This document shows positions 5,991 through 13,704 of a stretch of 31,211 nucleotides of DNA, one piece after another. Position 1 is the stretch's first letter, and every line of letters starts with the position of its first letter. Source of the DNA: CAYLLT01 sp964591605 (GTDB lineage Bacteria; Planctomycetota; Phycisphaerae; UBA1845; PWPN01); the NCBI GenBank assembly GCA_964591605.1, contig CAZQEN010000044.1, forward strand, positions 1 to 31,211, written 5' to 3'. Under the pieces are notes generated by a model. That model was not told where the DNA came from and did not search any database. It saw only the letters and a list, made by a program, of their open reading frames with translations. Both the position numbers and the translations under genes were made by a program.

Positions 5991-8111
5991 ATGCGTGTCA
6001 TCTCCAGGATCCGCAGCTACTTTCGCGAGCCAGCGGCGCGATGGGGACGGACCTTTCTGCTCGCCGGGGCCGTCGGCGTGCTGTCCGGACTCGCCGCGGC
6101 CGGGCTGGAGTTCCTGCTCAACACGGGTGTACGGCACATCATCGGCCCCATCGCCCCGCTGAGCGGCGGCCGCATCCTCCCGCCTTTCGACGTGCGGATC
6201 CTGCTCCTGCCCGCGCTGGGGGGTCTGGTCGGCGGCCTGATCGTCAGCCGCCTGGCCTTCGAGCCCGAGCACGGCACCAACCAGATGATCGCCGCGTTCC
6301 ACCAGCGTGGGGGGAATCTGCCCCTGACCGGACCGGTGCTCAAGGCGCTGGCAGCCGTCGGCATGATCGTTTGCGGCGGCTCCGCCGGGCCCGAGGGTCC
6401 CATGGCGGCCGTCGGCGCGGGGGTCGGATCCAGCCTCGCCGGGCGTCTCCAGCTCAGCGCCCGGACCGTCCGCAGCCTGCTCATCGCAGGCTGCGCCGGC
6501 GGCGTCGGCGCGATCTTTCAATGCCCGCTCGGCGGAGCCCTCTTCGCCACCAGCGTGCTGTATCGCGAGCCCGAGTTCGAATCCGACAGCATCGTTCCCG
6601 CCCTCGTCTCGTCGGTCGTGAGCTACTCGACGTTCATGGCATTCTGGGGTTACGGCCATCACCTGCTGGCCGGCGCCGACCGGCTGGTGTTCGCTCACCC
6701 GCCAGAGCTGCTGGCGTATCTGCTGCTGGGCGTCATCTGCGGGCTGCTCAGCGCATTCCTGAGCCTGTGTCTGCGGCTGGTCGAACGACCTTTGCACCGA
6801 TTCAAGGTGCCGAGCTGGTTCGCGGCCACGGTGGGCGGTCTGCTCGTAGGCATGATCGCGTGCTTCTTCCCCCAGGTGATGGACGCCCAGTATCAATTCC
6901 TGCAGCGGTTCATGGACGCGCGCCGGATCGCGGGCGACTCGCTGCTGATGTCGGACCCCGCGCTGGTGGAGGGCGTGGCCCGGTCCTGGTGGGCCTGGGC
7001 CGGCATCCTCGGGGCGATCGCCCTGCTCAAATGCGTCGCCAGCGCCCTGACGGTCGGGACGGCCGGCGCGGGCGGTCTGCTCGGGCCGAGCGTCTTCATC
7101 GGAGGTGCGGGGGGCGCCTTTCTGGCCGCCCTGCTCGAGGCGATTTACCCCGGCACCATGTCCGTGGATGTACGCCGAAGCCTCGTCGCCGCCGGCATGG
7201 CGGGCGTGCTCTCGGCGGCAATGCGCACGCCCATGGCCGCCATCGTCATGGTCACGGAAATGACGGGCAGCTACGGCCTCATCGTCCCGCTCATGCTGGT
7301 CTGCGTGACCTCCTACGTCGTCGGCCGGCGATGGGGCCTCAATCCGGCGCAGGTACGCTCGATCGCCGAATCACCCGCCCACGCCGGGGATGCGCTCGTG
7401 CGTATGCTCGAATCCTACCGCGTCCAGGACGTGATGGACCGCCAGTGGCCCTACCGCGTGGCCCCGTCCACGACCCTGGGCGAGATGGTCGCCATGATGC
7501 GCAGCGGGACCCGGCCGGTGTTCGCCGTGGTCGATGACGGACGCCTGCGGGGCATCGTCTCGATCTCCGACATCAGCCGGATCCTGAGCGAACCGGGTAT
7601 CGCCGACATCGTCATCGCCTCTGATCTGATGGCCGCTGAGCTGACGGCGGTTCAGCCGGCCCAGGGGCTCTATGAGGTGCTCGACATCTTCCGCACGTGC
7701 GGCCACGAGGTGCTGCCGGTGGTGTCGCCCGACGGTCAACGACGATACCTCGGGATGCTCTCCCGCCAGGCTATCCACGAAGCGGTTCGTACCCGCACCA
7801 GCGAACTGGGTGAGCACCTGCGTCGCGAGCACGCGGCGCTGGCGGCCATCGAGCAGGACGAACAACTCCACCAACTGGTCCTGGGCATCCCGGCGCAGCG
7901 GCCGGAGACCGTCTACCGGATACCCGTCCCGGCCGAGGCCCTCGGCCAGTCGCTGCGCCAGGCAGACTTCCGGCGCCGGTTCGGCCTGCAGGTGATCGCC
8001 ATCCAGACCCCCGACGGCCGGCTGCAGTGCCCACCCGACACCGACGCCCCACTTGGCACGCAGGATCTCCTTCTGGTCATCGGCACTTCGCCGATCGCCG
8101 CACACGAATAG
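5991..8111 (+). CDS. ClC-family chloride channel/transporter with CBS pair and RCK_C domain
   Basis: A 706-residue membrane protein for chloride passage. The ClC core spans about residues 1-460: the anion-pore motif GGSAGPEGP keeps the external gating glutamate (E135), and GAGGLLGPSVFIGGAGG is the second pore signature. The spot equivalent to the internal proton glutamate of E. coli ClC (E203) appears to be V189 in GALFATSVLY, as in animal ClC channels, which points to a channel or uncoupled carrier. The first loop reads EHGTNQM instead of GSGIP. Two CBS domains follow (about 478-530 and 543-600), then an RCK_C/TrkA-C-like domain (about 641-702), so ligand gating is likely. A GTG two codons upstream (5985) is an alternative start; neither has a clear Shine-Dalgarno sequence. 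Confidence 0.9.
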   Translation: MRVISRIRSYFREPAARWGRTFLLAGAVGVLSGLAAAGLEFLLNTGVRHIIGPIAPLSGGRILPPFDVRILLLPALGGLVGGLIVSRLAFEPEHGTNQMIAAFHQRGGNLPLTGPVLKALAAVGMIVCGGSAGPEGPMAAVGAGVGSSLAGRLQLSARTVRSLLIAGCAGGVGAIFQCPLGGALFATSVLYREPEFESDSIVPALVSSVVSYSTFMAFWGYGHHLLAGADRLVFAHPPELLAYLLLGVICGLLSAFLSLCLRLVERPLHRFKVPSWFAATVGGLLVGMIACFFPQVMDAQYQFLQRFMDARRIAGDSLLMSDPALVEGVARSWWAWAGILGAIALLKCVASALTVGTAGAGGLLGPSVFIGGAGGAFLAALLEAIYPGTMSVDVRRSLVAAGMAGVLSAAMRTPMAAIVMVTEMTGSYGLIVPLMLVCVTSYVVGRRWGLNPAQVRSIAESPAHAGDALVRMLESYRVQDVMDRQWPYRVAPSTTLGEMVAMMRSGTRPVFAVVDDGRLRGIVSISDISRILSEPGIADIVIASDLMAAELTAVQPAQGLYEVLDIFRTCGHEVLPVVSPDGQRRYLGMLSRQAIHEAVRTRTSELGEHLRREHAALAAIEQDEQLHQLVLGIPAQRPETVYRIPVPAEALGQSLRQADFRRRFGLQVIAIQTPDGRLQCPPDTDAPLGTQDLLLVIGTSPIAAHE

Positions 8112-8255
8112 CCCCGTCTGCCGCACGCCATCGTGCATGTCCCGACTGCCCTTGACACATGTGGTGAGCATGGGCCGGCCGGACGGGACCTCGGCAGCCC
8201 AATCACTCACCCATCGCATAGCCTGCCCCGCAATCATTCGCTCGCACCCGCGGGA

Positions 8256-8261
8256 TATAAT
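8256..8261 (+). promoter_or_regulatory. Strong -10 element upstream of apaG
   Basis: A perfect TATAAT within the AT-rich run gatataatatattg lies 68 bp before the apaG ATG. No convincing -35 hexamer is at the right distance. The rest of the 217-bp ClC-apaG gap shows no gene; a TTGACA at 8152-8157 has no AT-rich partner 17 bp downstream. Confidence 0.45.
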
Positions 8262-8328
8262 ATATTGATGAAGGCGGCAAGCGTGTTGCGCCGCTGCAGG
8301 GGCCGCGGTCTTTCACCCGAACAAAGCC

Positions 8329-8742
8329 ATGCCAACGCCTGAATTCTCAGATGTCACCACAGAAGGCATCCGCGTCGGGGCGACCGCGTTCTTTCTGCCC
8401 GAGCACTCCGACCCCGAGGAAGACCGCTACTTCTTCGGCTACACCGTCGTCATCGCCAACCACAGCGACCAGCCCGTGCAACTCCTGAGCCGGCACTGGC
8501 TCATCATCGACAGCCACGGCCGCCGGGAGGAAGTCCGCGGCCCCGGCGTCGTCGGCCACAAACCGCGGCTCGATCCGGGCCAGGCCTTCAAGTACCAGAG
8601 CTTCTGCCCGCTCAAAACGCCCTGGGGAACGATGGAAGGCACCTACCAGATGCGCCGCGACAACGGCGAGCTCTTCGACGTGCGGATCGGCCGGTTCTAC
8701 CTCACCACGCCTCATTCGATGGCGGTCAAGTCGTCGGGATAG
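8329..8742 (+). CDS. apaG: ApaG-domain protein
   Basis: A 137-residue protein that matches ApaG over nearly its full length. The fold is a small fibronectin-type beta sandwich. Recognisable family blocks are FFGYTVVIANHSDQPVQLLSRHWLIID, VVGHKPRLDPGQAFKYQSFCPLKTPWGTMEGTY and the final strand FDVRIGRFYL. ApaG is associated with cobalt and magnesium resistance in enteric bacteria, but its biochemical role is not settled. The ATG at 8329 gives the usual family length. It stands alone between the ClC gene and the AMMECR1 gene, without the RsmA/ApaH neighbours known from enterobacteria. Confidence 0.93.
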   Translation: MPTPEFSDVTTEGIRVGATAFFLPEHSDPEEDRYFFGYTVVIANHSDQPVQLLSRHWLIIDSHGRREEVRGPGVVGHKPRLDPGQAFKYQSFCPLKTPWGTMEGTYQMRRDNGELFDVRIGRFYLTTPHSMAVKSSG

Positions 8743-8773
8743 CCCCTCATCACCTGGGTCCAATTAACGAATC

Positions 8774-8794
8774 AGGCCGACTCACGGGCCTTTC
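8774..8794 (+). terminator. Weak stem-loop after apaG
   Basis: AGGCC (8774-8778) can pair with GGCCT (8787-8791) across an 8-nt loop and is followed by TTTC. The stem is only 5 bp, so terminator function is tentative. It lies 31 bp after the apaG stop. Confidence 0.3.
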
Positions 8795-8870
8795 ATCATT
8801 GCGATTTCGAGCGTTATTCGTCACGCCACGGCGGGTCTTCGACATTCGGACTTCGTCATTCGGATTTCGC
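8793..8870. repeat. Degenerate ATTCG-rich repeat with two 14-bp tandem units
   Basis: TTCGACATTCGGAC (8838-8851) is followed directly by TTCGTCATTCGGAT (8852-8865) and the start of a third unit. The preceding 45 bp hold looser variants such as TTATTCGTC and ATTTCGAGC. The composition differs from the flanking genes, and no reading frame is credible. It sits in the 218-bp gap between apaG and the AMMECR1 gene. Similar ATTCG-type intergenic strings are remembered from other planctomycete assemblies, but that was not checked. Confidence 0.6.
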
Positions 8871-8960
8871 ATGCGTGTTCGCACACCCCCACATCCTCCC
8901 CGCCCCCCCCATGGACCCGCCCTCCGCGTTCCGTTTACAATTGCTCCTGCGCAGATCGGT

Positions 8961-9527
8961 ATGGCACCCATGGACGAGACGCACCGCAAGTTGCTGCTTC
9001 AGATCGCACGCTGTGCCATCGAGGCCAGACTGGCCGGCCGGGCGTACTCGGTGCCGCCGGAGACGCGCGTGCCCATCGGTGAATACGGCGGAGTGTTCGT
9101 GAGTCTGCACAACGGTCACCGCCTCCGCGGCTGCGTGGGTCGGCTCGACGCCGAGGGCCTGGCCCTGCCCGAACTGGTCCGCAGCATGGCGGTGAGCGTT
9201 CTGCAGGATCCGCGCTTCTCGGCATATCCGGTCACGCTTGCGGAAATGGCGGAGATTCTCATCGAGCTGTCTGTTCTTTCGCCGATGAAGCGCTCCTCCG
9301 ATCCGCTGCTGGAGCTGGAGCCCGGCGTGCACGGCGTGTACATCCGGCGCGACCTGCAGGCAGGGTGCTTCCTCCCGCAGGTCGCTCCGCAGATGCACTG
9401 GGACAGCGAGCAGTTGCTTTCACGCTGCTGCAGCGACAAGGCCGGCCTGGCGCCCGACGCCTGGCGCGATCCGTCGACGGAAGTATTCCTGTTCACCGCC
9501 GATGTCTTCTCCGAGCCCCCCCGATGA
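8961..9527 (+). CDS. amrA: AMMECR1-domain protein (AmmeMemoRadiSam system protein A)
   Basis: A 188-residue protein covering the AMMECR1 domain. The hallmark LRGCVG is at residues 55-60, and a second family block, CFLPQVAPQMHWDSEQLLSRCCSDKAGL in outline, lies near residues 134-160. In many bacteria AMMECR1 is encoded with Memo and a radical SAM enzyme, suggesting a shared unknown modification pathway; neither partner is in this window. Upstream in-frame sequence is repeat-derived, so the start is set at ATG 8961, with ATG 8970 as an alternative; no strong Shine-Dalgarno sequence decides. The stop overlaps the next start as ATGA, so the two proteins are probably translated together. Confidence 0.88.
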   Translation: MAPMDETHRKLLLQIARCAIEARLAGRAYSVPPETRVPIGEYGGVFVSLHNGHRLRGCVGRLDAEGLALPELVRSMAVSVLQDPRFSAYPVTLAEMAEILIELSVLSPMKRSSDPLLELEPGVHGVYIRRDLQAGCFLPQVAPQMHWDSEQLLSRCCSDKAGLAPDAWRDPSTEVFLFTADVFSEPPR

Positions 9528-10537
9528 CTGCCGCGCTGGTTCTCGAAGCGGGTGCCGACGGCGTCTGGGCCTGTCTGGAGACGCCCGACGGCTCTCGACA
9601 CGCCATGTGCCGCGCGAACGAGACGCCGACGTGGGCGCCGCTGGCCCATCACGTCCGGCGCGAGGGAATCGCGCTGGCCCGCACGGACCTGCGGGTCACA
9701 CCCGAGGCAATCGACGCCCGGATCGAACGGGTAGGCGCCGTCTGCATCGGCCTGGCGCAGAGGGCGTTTGAGCGTCTGGCTGTTCCCGGCTGGCTGGCCC
9801 TGACCGGCACCATCGACATCAACGGGCAGGAGACGGCCGCCCTCGCCGATGACGAGCTGCGAACCGGCCTCCCCCCGTTGCTGGAGGCCCGCCGCATCGA
9901 GGGCTTCGCGGTCAGCGGCGCCAACAGCAATCGCAACCCGCTCCACGAGAAACAGGCGGCGGCACGCATCCGCGAGCTGACCGGCCTGCACGTGCTCGAA
10001 GCGCGCTTCTGGGGCGATGCGCTCGACGCGGGTCGTCGGGCGATGGCGGCGGCCCATGGGCTCGCGACGCTGCTCGTCCTGCGCGACCTGCACCACCAGG
10101 CAGCCGCGATTCAGGAGATGCTGCCGAACGCCCCGACGCCGCGGGCGAGCCTCTCTGACCCGGCGCTCCTGGCGGCCATACTCGACGCCCCCGACCTTGC
10201 TGACCTCGCCGCCCTTCTCGACTGGTCGGCTGACGTGGGCTCACTGACTGCCCGCATCACCCGCGGTGAAAGAACGTATGTCTGTCACTGCACCGACGGC
10301 GCGTTCGAGTTTGAGTCGATCACCCTCGCCCGGCGATTCGCCGACGAGCACCTGCGCGAGCAATGGGCGGGCGTCGCCGGCCGGCTCGGTCATGCCGCCG
10401 GGAATGTGCAGGTCACATCGCACGACCGCTATACCTTCGTGCGCGGCAAGCGCGGGCCGGTGCGCGTGTATCTCGAAACCATCGTCACCGCGCGGGCCGG
10501 GGCTCCGGCTTGCCCGCCCGCGCCGGATCAGGCATAA
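9524..10537 (+). CDS. Hydantoinase/oxoprolinase-like protein, short and divergent
   Basis: A 337-residue protein not assigned with confidence. Residues about 120-175 (EGFAVSGANSNRNPLHEKQAAARI, then LHVLEARFW and RRAMAAAHGLATL) resemble the hydantoinase/oxoprolinase N-terminal region, where a Ser-x-x-NPxHE block precedes the actin-like domain. The usual N-terminal DxGxTxTD phosphate loop is absent and the length is about half that of HyuA-type subunits, so it is either a degenerate relative or a compact family. No signal peptide or membrane segment is seen. The ATG overlaps the AMMECR1 stop by 4 bp, which links its role to that protein. The glycosyltransferase follows 41 bp later and may be in the same transcript. 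Catalytic activity is doubtful. Confidence 0.75.
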   Translation: MTAALVLEAGADGVWACLETPDGSRHAMCRANETPTWAPLAHHVRREGIALARTDLRVTPEAIDARIERVGAVCIGLAQRAFERLAVPGWLALTGTIDINGQETAALADDELRTGLPPLLEARRIEGFAVSGANSNRNPLHEKQAAARIRELTGLHVLEARFWGDALDAGRRAMAAAHGLATLLVLRDLHHQAAAIQEMLPNAPTPRASLSDPALLAAILDAPDLADLAALLDWSADVGSLTARITRGERTYVCHCTDGAFEFESITLARRFADEHLREQWAGVAGRLGHAAGNVQVTSHDRYTFVRGKRGPVRVYLETIVTARAGAPACPPAPDQA

Positions 10538-10578
10538 TCGCTTCCCGCCTCGGAAGGAGGCTTCACAGAAAGCGGTTC

Positions 10579-11793
10579 ATGCTTACGCTCCTCTGGATTG
10601 TCTGGTGCGCGATCCTGGCGCTGGTCGCGCTGATCTGGGCCTCACGACACTTCGAGATCTCCCGCGCGCGGCGCGAACACATCCCGCTCTCGGCCACGGC
10701 ATACCCCGGCCCGCCCCGCCAGCCCCCGCTGGTCAGCGTGCTCATCGCCGCCAAGGATGAAGAAGCGAACATCGAGCCGGCCGTGCGCACCATGCTCGAG
10801 CAGGATTATCCCAATTTCGAGATGATCGTCATCAATGACCGCAGCACCGACCGCACGCCCCAGATCCTTGAACAGATCAAGGCCGAGCAGCCCAACGGGC
10901 GGCTGCAGGTCATCCACATCCGCGAGCTGCGCGACGGCTGGTTCGGCAAGAACAACGCCATGCGCGAGGGGATCGAGCAGGCCCGCGGCGAGTGGCTGTG
11001 CTTCGGCGACGCCGACTGCCGGCAGGTCTCCACCCGCACGCTGTCGATGGCCGTCCGCCACGCCATCGAGTGGAACATCGATTTTCTCTCCGTCCTGCCG
11101 CGCCTCGAGACGCAGAGCATCTGGGAACGGATCATCCAGCCGGTCTGCGGGGCCGTCATGGTCTTCTGGTTTCATCCGCGGCGCGTCAACGACCCCCGCC
11201 ACGAAGCCGCCTACGCCAACGGCGCGTTCATGCTGATGAAACGCACTTGCTACGACGCCATCGGGGGGCACGACGCGGTGCGCACCCAGGTCAATGAGGA
11301 CATGCACATGGCCCGGCTCGCCAAGGAGCGCGGCCAGCGGCTGGTGGTTGTGCAGGGCGAGGGGCTCTACACCGTGCGCATGTATTCGCGCCTGCGCGAA
11401 ATCTGGCGCGGGTGGAGCCGCATCTTCTACGGCTGCTTCGGCACGTTCCGCCGCCTGCGCCTGACAATGTTCATGCTCCTGCTCACCAGCATCATTCCGT
11501 ACGGCAGCCTTCTGGCATCGCTCATCGTCGTACTTCTGAAGGGCTCGGCGGCCTCGCCCGGCTGGTTCTGGGTGCTGGGCCTGTCGGCGGCGGCCGTCCT
11601 CCTGCAGCAGACCGTCATCGCCCGGTTTTACAGACTCAGCCGCGCGAATCCCTGGTTCGCCCCCACCTGGATCGTGGGGGTGGTGTTCTGCATCGGCATG
11701 CTGATCAACGCCATGCTCAAACTCAAGGGCCGCACGACCACCACCTGGCGAGGCACGATCTACCGCGGTGAGACCGTCGCCCAGCCGCACTGA
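10579..11793 (+). CDS. Membrane-bound GT2-family glycosyltransferase
   Basis: A 404-residue integral membrane glycosyltransferase. One N-terminal TM helix (about residues 3-22) precedes the GT-A domain: VSVLIAAKDEEANIEPAVRTML, the DRSTDRT nucleotide-sugar motif, GKNNAM, a DAD metal site (FGDADC), the acceptor-side NED (QVNEDMHMARL) and a WRGWSR segment. Three or more TM helices fill the C-terminal third, ending TTTWRGTIYRGE. The layout resembles hopanoid-associated HpnB and carotenoid CrtQ-type enzymes, so a lipid-linked acceptor is plausible but inferred. AGGAGG at 10554-10559 is too far from this ATG for an ideal ribosome site, yet no closer in-frame start exists. It ends just before a 23-bp tandem repeat. 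Confidence 0.9.
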   Translation: MLTLLWIVWCAILALVALIWASRHFEISRARREHIPLSATAYPGPPRQPPLVSVLIAAKDEEANIEPAVRTMLEQDYPNFEMIVINDRSTDRTPQILEQIKAEQPNGRLQVIHIRELRDGWFGKNNAMREGIEQARGEWLCFGDADCRQVSTRTLSMAVRHAIEWNIDFLSVLPRLETQSIWERIIQPVCGAVMVFWFHPRRVNDPRHEAAYANGAFMLMKRTCYDAIGGHDAVRTQVNEDMHMARLAKERGQRLVVVQGEGLYTVRMYSRLREIWRGWSRIFYGCFGTFRRLRLTMFMLLLTSIIPYGSLLASLIVVLLKGSAASPGWFWVLGLSAAAVLLQQTVIARFYRLSRANPWFAPTWIVGVVFCIGMLINAMLKLKGRTTTTWRGTIYRGETVAQPH

Positions 11794-11799
11794 TCCGCC

Positions 11800-11914
11800 G
11801 TTTGTGGTGCAGGCATCCCACTGTTTGTGGTGCAGGCGTCCCGCCGTTTGTGATGCGGGGGTCCTGCCGTTTGTGGTGCGGGGGTCCTGCCGTTTGTGGT
11901 GCGGGCGTCTCGCC
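11800..11914 (+). repeat. Five 23-bp tandem repeats
   Basis: Five head-to-tail units begin GTTTGTGGTGC (one has GTTTGTGATGC) at 11800, 11823, 11846, 11869 and 11892; later positions vary between units (CAGGCATCC, CAGGCGTCC, GGGGGTCC, GGGCGTCT). The array starts 7 bp after the glycosyltransferase stop. There are no spacers, so it is not a CRISPR array. Confidence 0.9.
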
Positions 11915-11920
11915 TGCACC
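11898..11920 (+). terminator. Hairpin closing the 23-bp repeat array, possible terminator
   Basis: GGTGCGGGCG (11898-11907) pairs with CGCCTGCACC (11911-11920) over ten pairs, one a G.T wobble, with loop TCT. No U-tract follows, so any termination would not be the classical intrinsic type. A sequence-varied, pair-preserved version lies at 27504-27524. Confidence 0.55.
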
Positions 11921-12144
11921 GCGCAGCCGAGATCCCGATGCCCGTCTGGATCCCACAACGTCGGACAATATTCCACGAAGAATTGCCACCCCCGGCTGAC
12001 CATCCGTGCCGGATTTTCGTTGACGCCATTCGCCGCAATCTGTTAACCTGAAGGAGGGCGATTCCCGGACACAGTCTGGTCGGCGCCGGTGGAACGATGC
12101 CGCTTCCGGGCGGCACGGGGATTGTTCACCTCCGGAGGGTTCTG

Positions 12145-13680
12145 ATGTTTCGTTTCCCGCATCTGCTGACCGCCGTGATTCTGGCGGCCTCGCCGCCTGT
12201 GATGGCACGCTGCGGTATCGGCCCGTTTATCTTCTGCGAGGATTTCGACCAGTACTGCGCCAACGCGCCCGCTTATCCGACGCGCTGCGACATGAACGCC
12301 CCGCCCGATAACACCCCGTTTTACGCCAACTGGACCTACAACGGCTGCGGCGAGCCGATGCGCCTCCAGAACGACAAGAAAACCGACGGCACCTCGCTCT
12401 ACGCCGACACCCCGCCCTACACCGCCCGCTACTATGGCAGCGAGCAGGACATGAAATGGTACGACCCCTCGCGCTTCACCCACGACCTGACGCCCGACAT
12501 CTCCGCCATCGACCCCGCGATGACCGCCGCCAACGGCACCGACGCCGAGCCGCTCACGCTCTCGTTCAAATACCATTTCCACAACACGGGCATGCAGTAC
12601 TACCAGAACTGCTACCTCGAGCTGTCGCTCAACGACGAGCGGGCCCCCACCGATTACGCCCTGAGTGAGAACTGCAGCCAGACCCCCGGCTGCGGGTCAT
12701 CATTCGGCTTTCCCATCATCTGCCAGCAGGACAACGCGCTGGCCGCCCTGGCGGGATGCCCGCCCAAAAGCACGACCCCCCGGGCCAGCCTGGCCGTCGG
12801 CGTGCTGGCCTATCTGGATGTCAACCCCTGTCACTGCGACGAGCCGGTGGCCCACGCTGGTCAGAACTGGCATCTGGTCTTCTTCGACGGCCTGCAATGG
12901 TGGACGCTCAAGAGCAACCGGCCGACGACGGGTGGCGGCGATGTCGTTCCGCTCAACGGCGGTCCGATGCCCCCGCCCCAGGGCATCAAGGTACCTGGCG
13001 ACTTCGGCCTGGTGAACAAGGTCAACGCCGTGCGCATGACGGTGAAATCGACCACCGTCCGCGTCGAGCTCGAGGCCGTCCAGTTCGCCACCGTCGGCTC
13101 CACCGAATACAAGTACAACGTCTCCCACTGGCAGGAGATCCCCCGCCAGTACCTGGGCCCCTTCAACCGCCTGAGCCTCGGCACCGGCAAGGGCTGCGAA
13201 CTCGACCCGGTCACCGGCCAATGCAAAGCCACCAGCCAGCCCGGCTGCCTCTGGGCCAACGTCCAGGGCGGCAATCACGACATGGATTCGATCCTGCTGA
13301 CCGGTCAGAACCTCACCCGCATCGAGGGCGCCTGCTGCGTGCCCGATGCCGGCTGCGCCAACCTGTCCGAGAGTGAGTGTGTGGCGGGCGGCGGCACCTA
13401 CCTGGGCGACGGCACCGTGTGCGCGACCGCCGGCGGCGCCTGCTGCCCCGTCCCCTTCGCCGACCGCGACCGTGACGGGGACGTCGATGCCAACGATTTC
13501 GGCGCGTTCCAGCGCTGCTACACCGGCCCGCACGGCGGGGTGCCCGATGATTGCCTCTGCTACAACCGCAACGCGGACGACGGCATCGACGGGGATGATT
13601 TCGCGAAGTTCGCCAACTGCGCCACCGGCGCCGACGTACCCTTCGATCCGCAGAACCCCCCGCCCGGGTGCCTGGACTGA
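12145..13680 (+). CDS. Secreted Cys-rich protein with dockerin-like C-terminus
   Basis: A 511-residue exported protein of unknown function. MFRFPHLLTAVILAASPPVMA is a signal peptide; GGAGG seven bases upstream fixes the ATG at 12145. Residues about 25-390 look like a beta-rich jelly-roll or lectin-like domain that opens with FCEDFDQY and ends MDSILLTGQNL, a pattern seen in planctomycete surface proteins. A Cys-rich segment follows (about 395-435: GACC, CANLSESEC, GDGTVC, GACC). The last 75 residues hold paired Ca-type loops (DRDRDGDVDANDF and NADDGIDGDDF) and the protein ends PPPGCLD. No catalytic motif was recognised. It converges on the sarcosine-oxidase-like gene with only 24 bp between stops. 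Confidence 0.87.
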   Translation: MFRFPHLLTAVILAASPPVMARCGIGPFIFCEDFDQYCANAPAYPTRCDMNAPPDNTPFYANWTYNGCGEPMRLQNDKKTDGTSLYADTPPYTARYYGSEQDMKWYDPSRFTHDLTPDISAIDPAMTAANGTDAEPLTLSFKYHFHNTGMQYYQNCYLELSLNDERAPTDYALSENCSQTPGCGSSFGFPIICQQDNALAALAGCPPKSTTPRASLAVGVLAYLDVNPCHCDEPVAHAGQNWHLVFFDGLQWWTLKSNRPTTGGGDVVPLNGGPMPPPQGIKVPGDFGLVNKVNAVRMTVKSTTVRVELEAVQFATVGSTEYKYNVSHWQEIPRQYLGPFNRLSLGTGKGCELDPVTGQCKATSQPGCLWANVQGGNHDMDSILLTGQNLTRIEGACCVPDAGCANLSESECVAGGGTYLGDGTVCATAGGACCPVPFADRDRDGDVDANDFGAFQRCYTGPHGGVPDDCLCYNRNADDGIDGDDFAKFANCATGADVPFDPQNPPPGCLD

Positions 13681-13704
13681 GTTCTGCATCCGTCCCTCCG
13701 GCGT

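Larger units (their letters stand above)
11794..12144. other. Gene-free gap holding tandem repeat, hairpin and a weak promoter
   Basis: This 351-bp stretch carries five tandem 23-bp units and a terminal hairpin just after the glycosyltransferase. The remainder (11921-12144) has no credible gene. A weak promoter, TTGACG (12020-12025) with 17 bp to TTAACC (12043-12048), could serve the Cys-rich secreted protein; its -10 is poor. GGAGG at 12134-12138 is the ribosome site of that next gene. Confidence 0.6.

Noticed and set aside
5195..7537. 780-codon open frame on the plus strand across the pseudopilin and ClC genes
   Set aside because: It crosses two confident genes on opposite strands and is very Arg-rich, a typical GC shadow.
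8152..8157. TTGACA as a -35 box for apaG
   Set aside because: The expected -10 position (about 8175) is GC-only; the TATAAT at 8256 is too far away.
11800..11914. Possible CRISPR array
   Set aside because: The 23-bp units are contiguous with no unique spacers, and there are no cas genes.
10642..12003. 453-codon minus-strand frame with repeated HHK/TTNG peptides
   Set aside because: The peptide repeats come from translating the 23-bp tandem DNA repeat; the rest is antisense to the glycosyltransferase.
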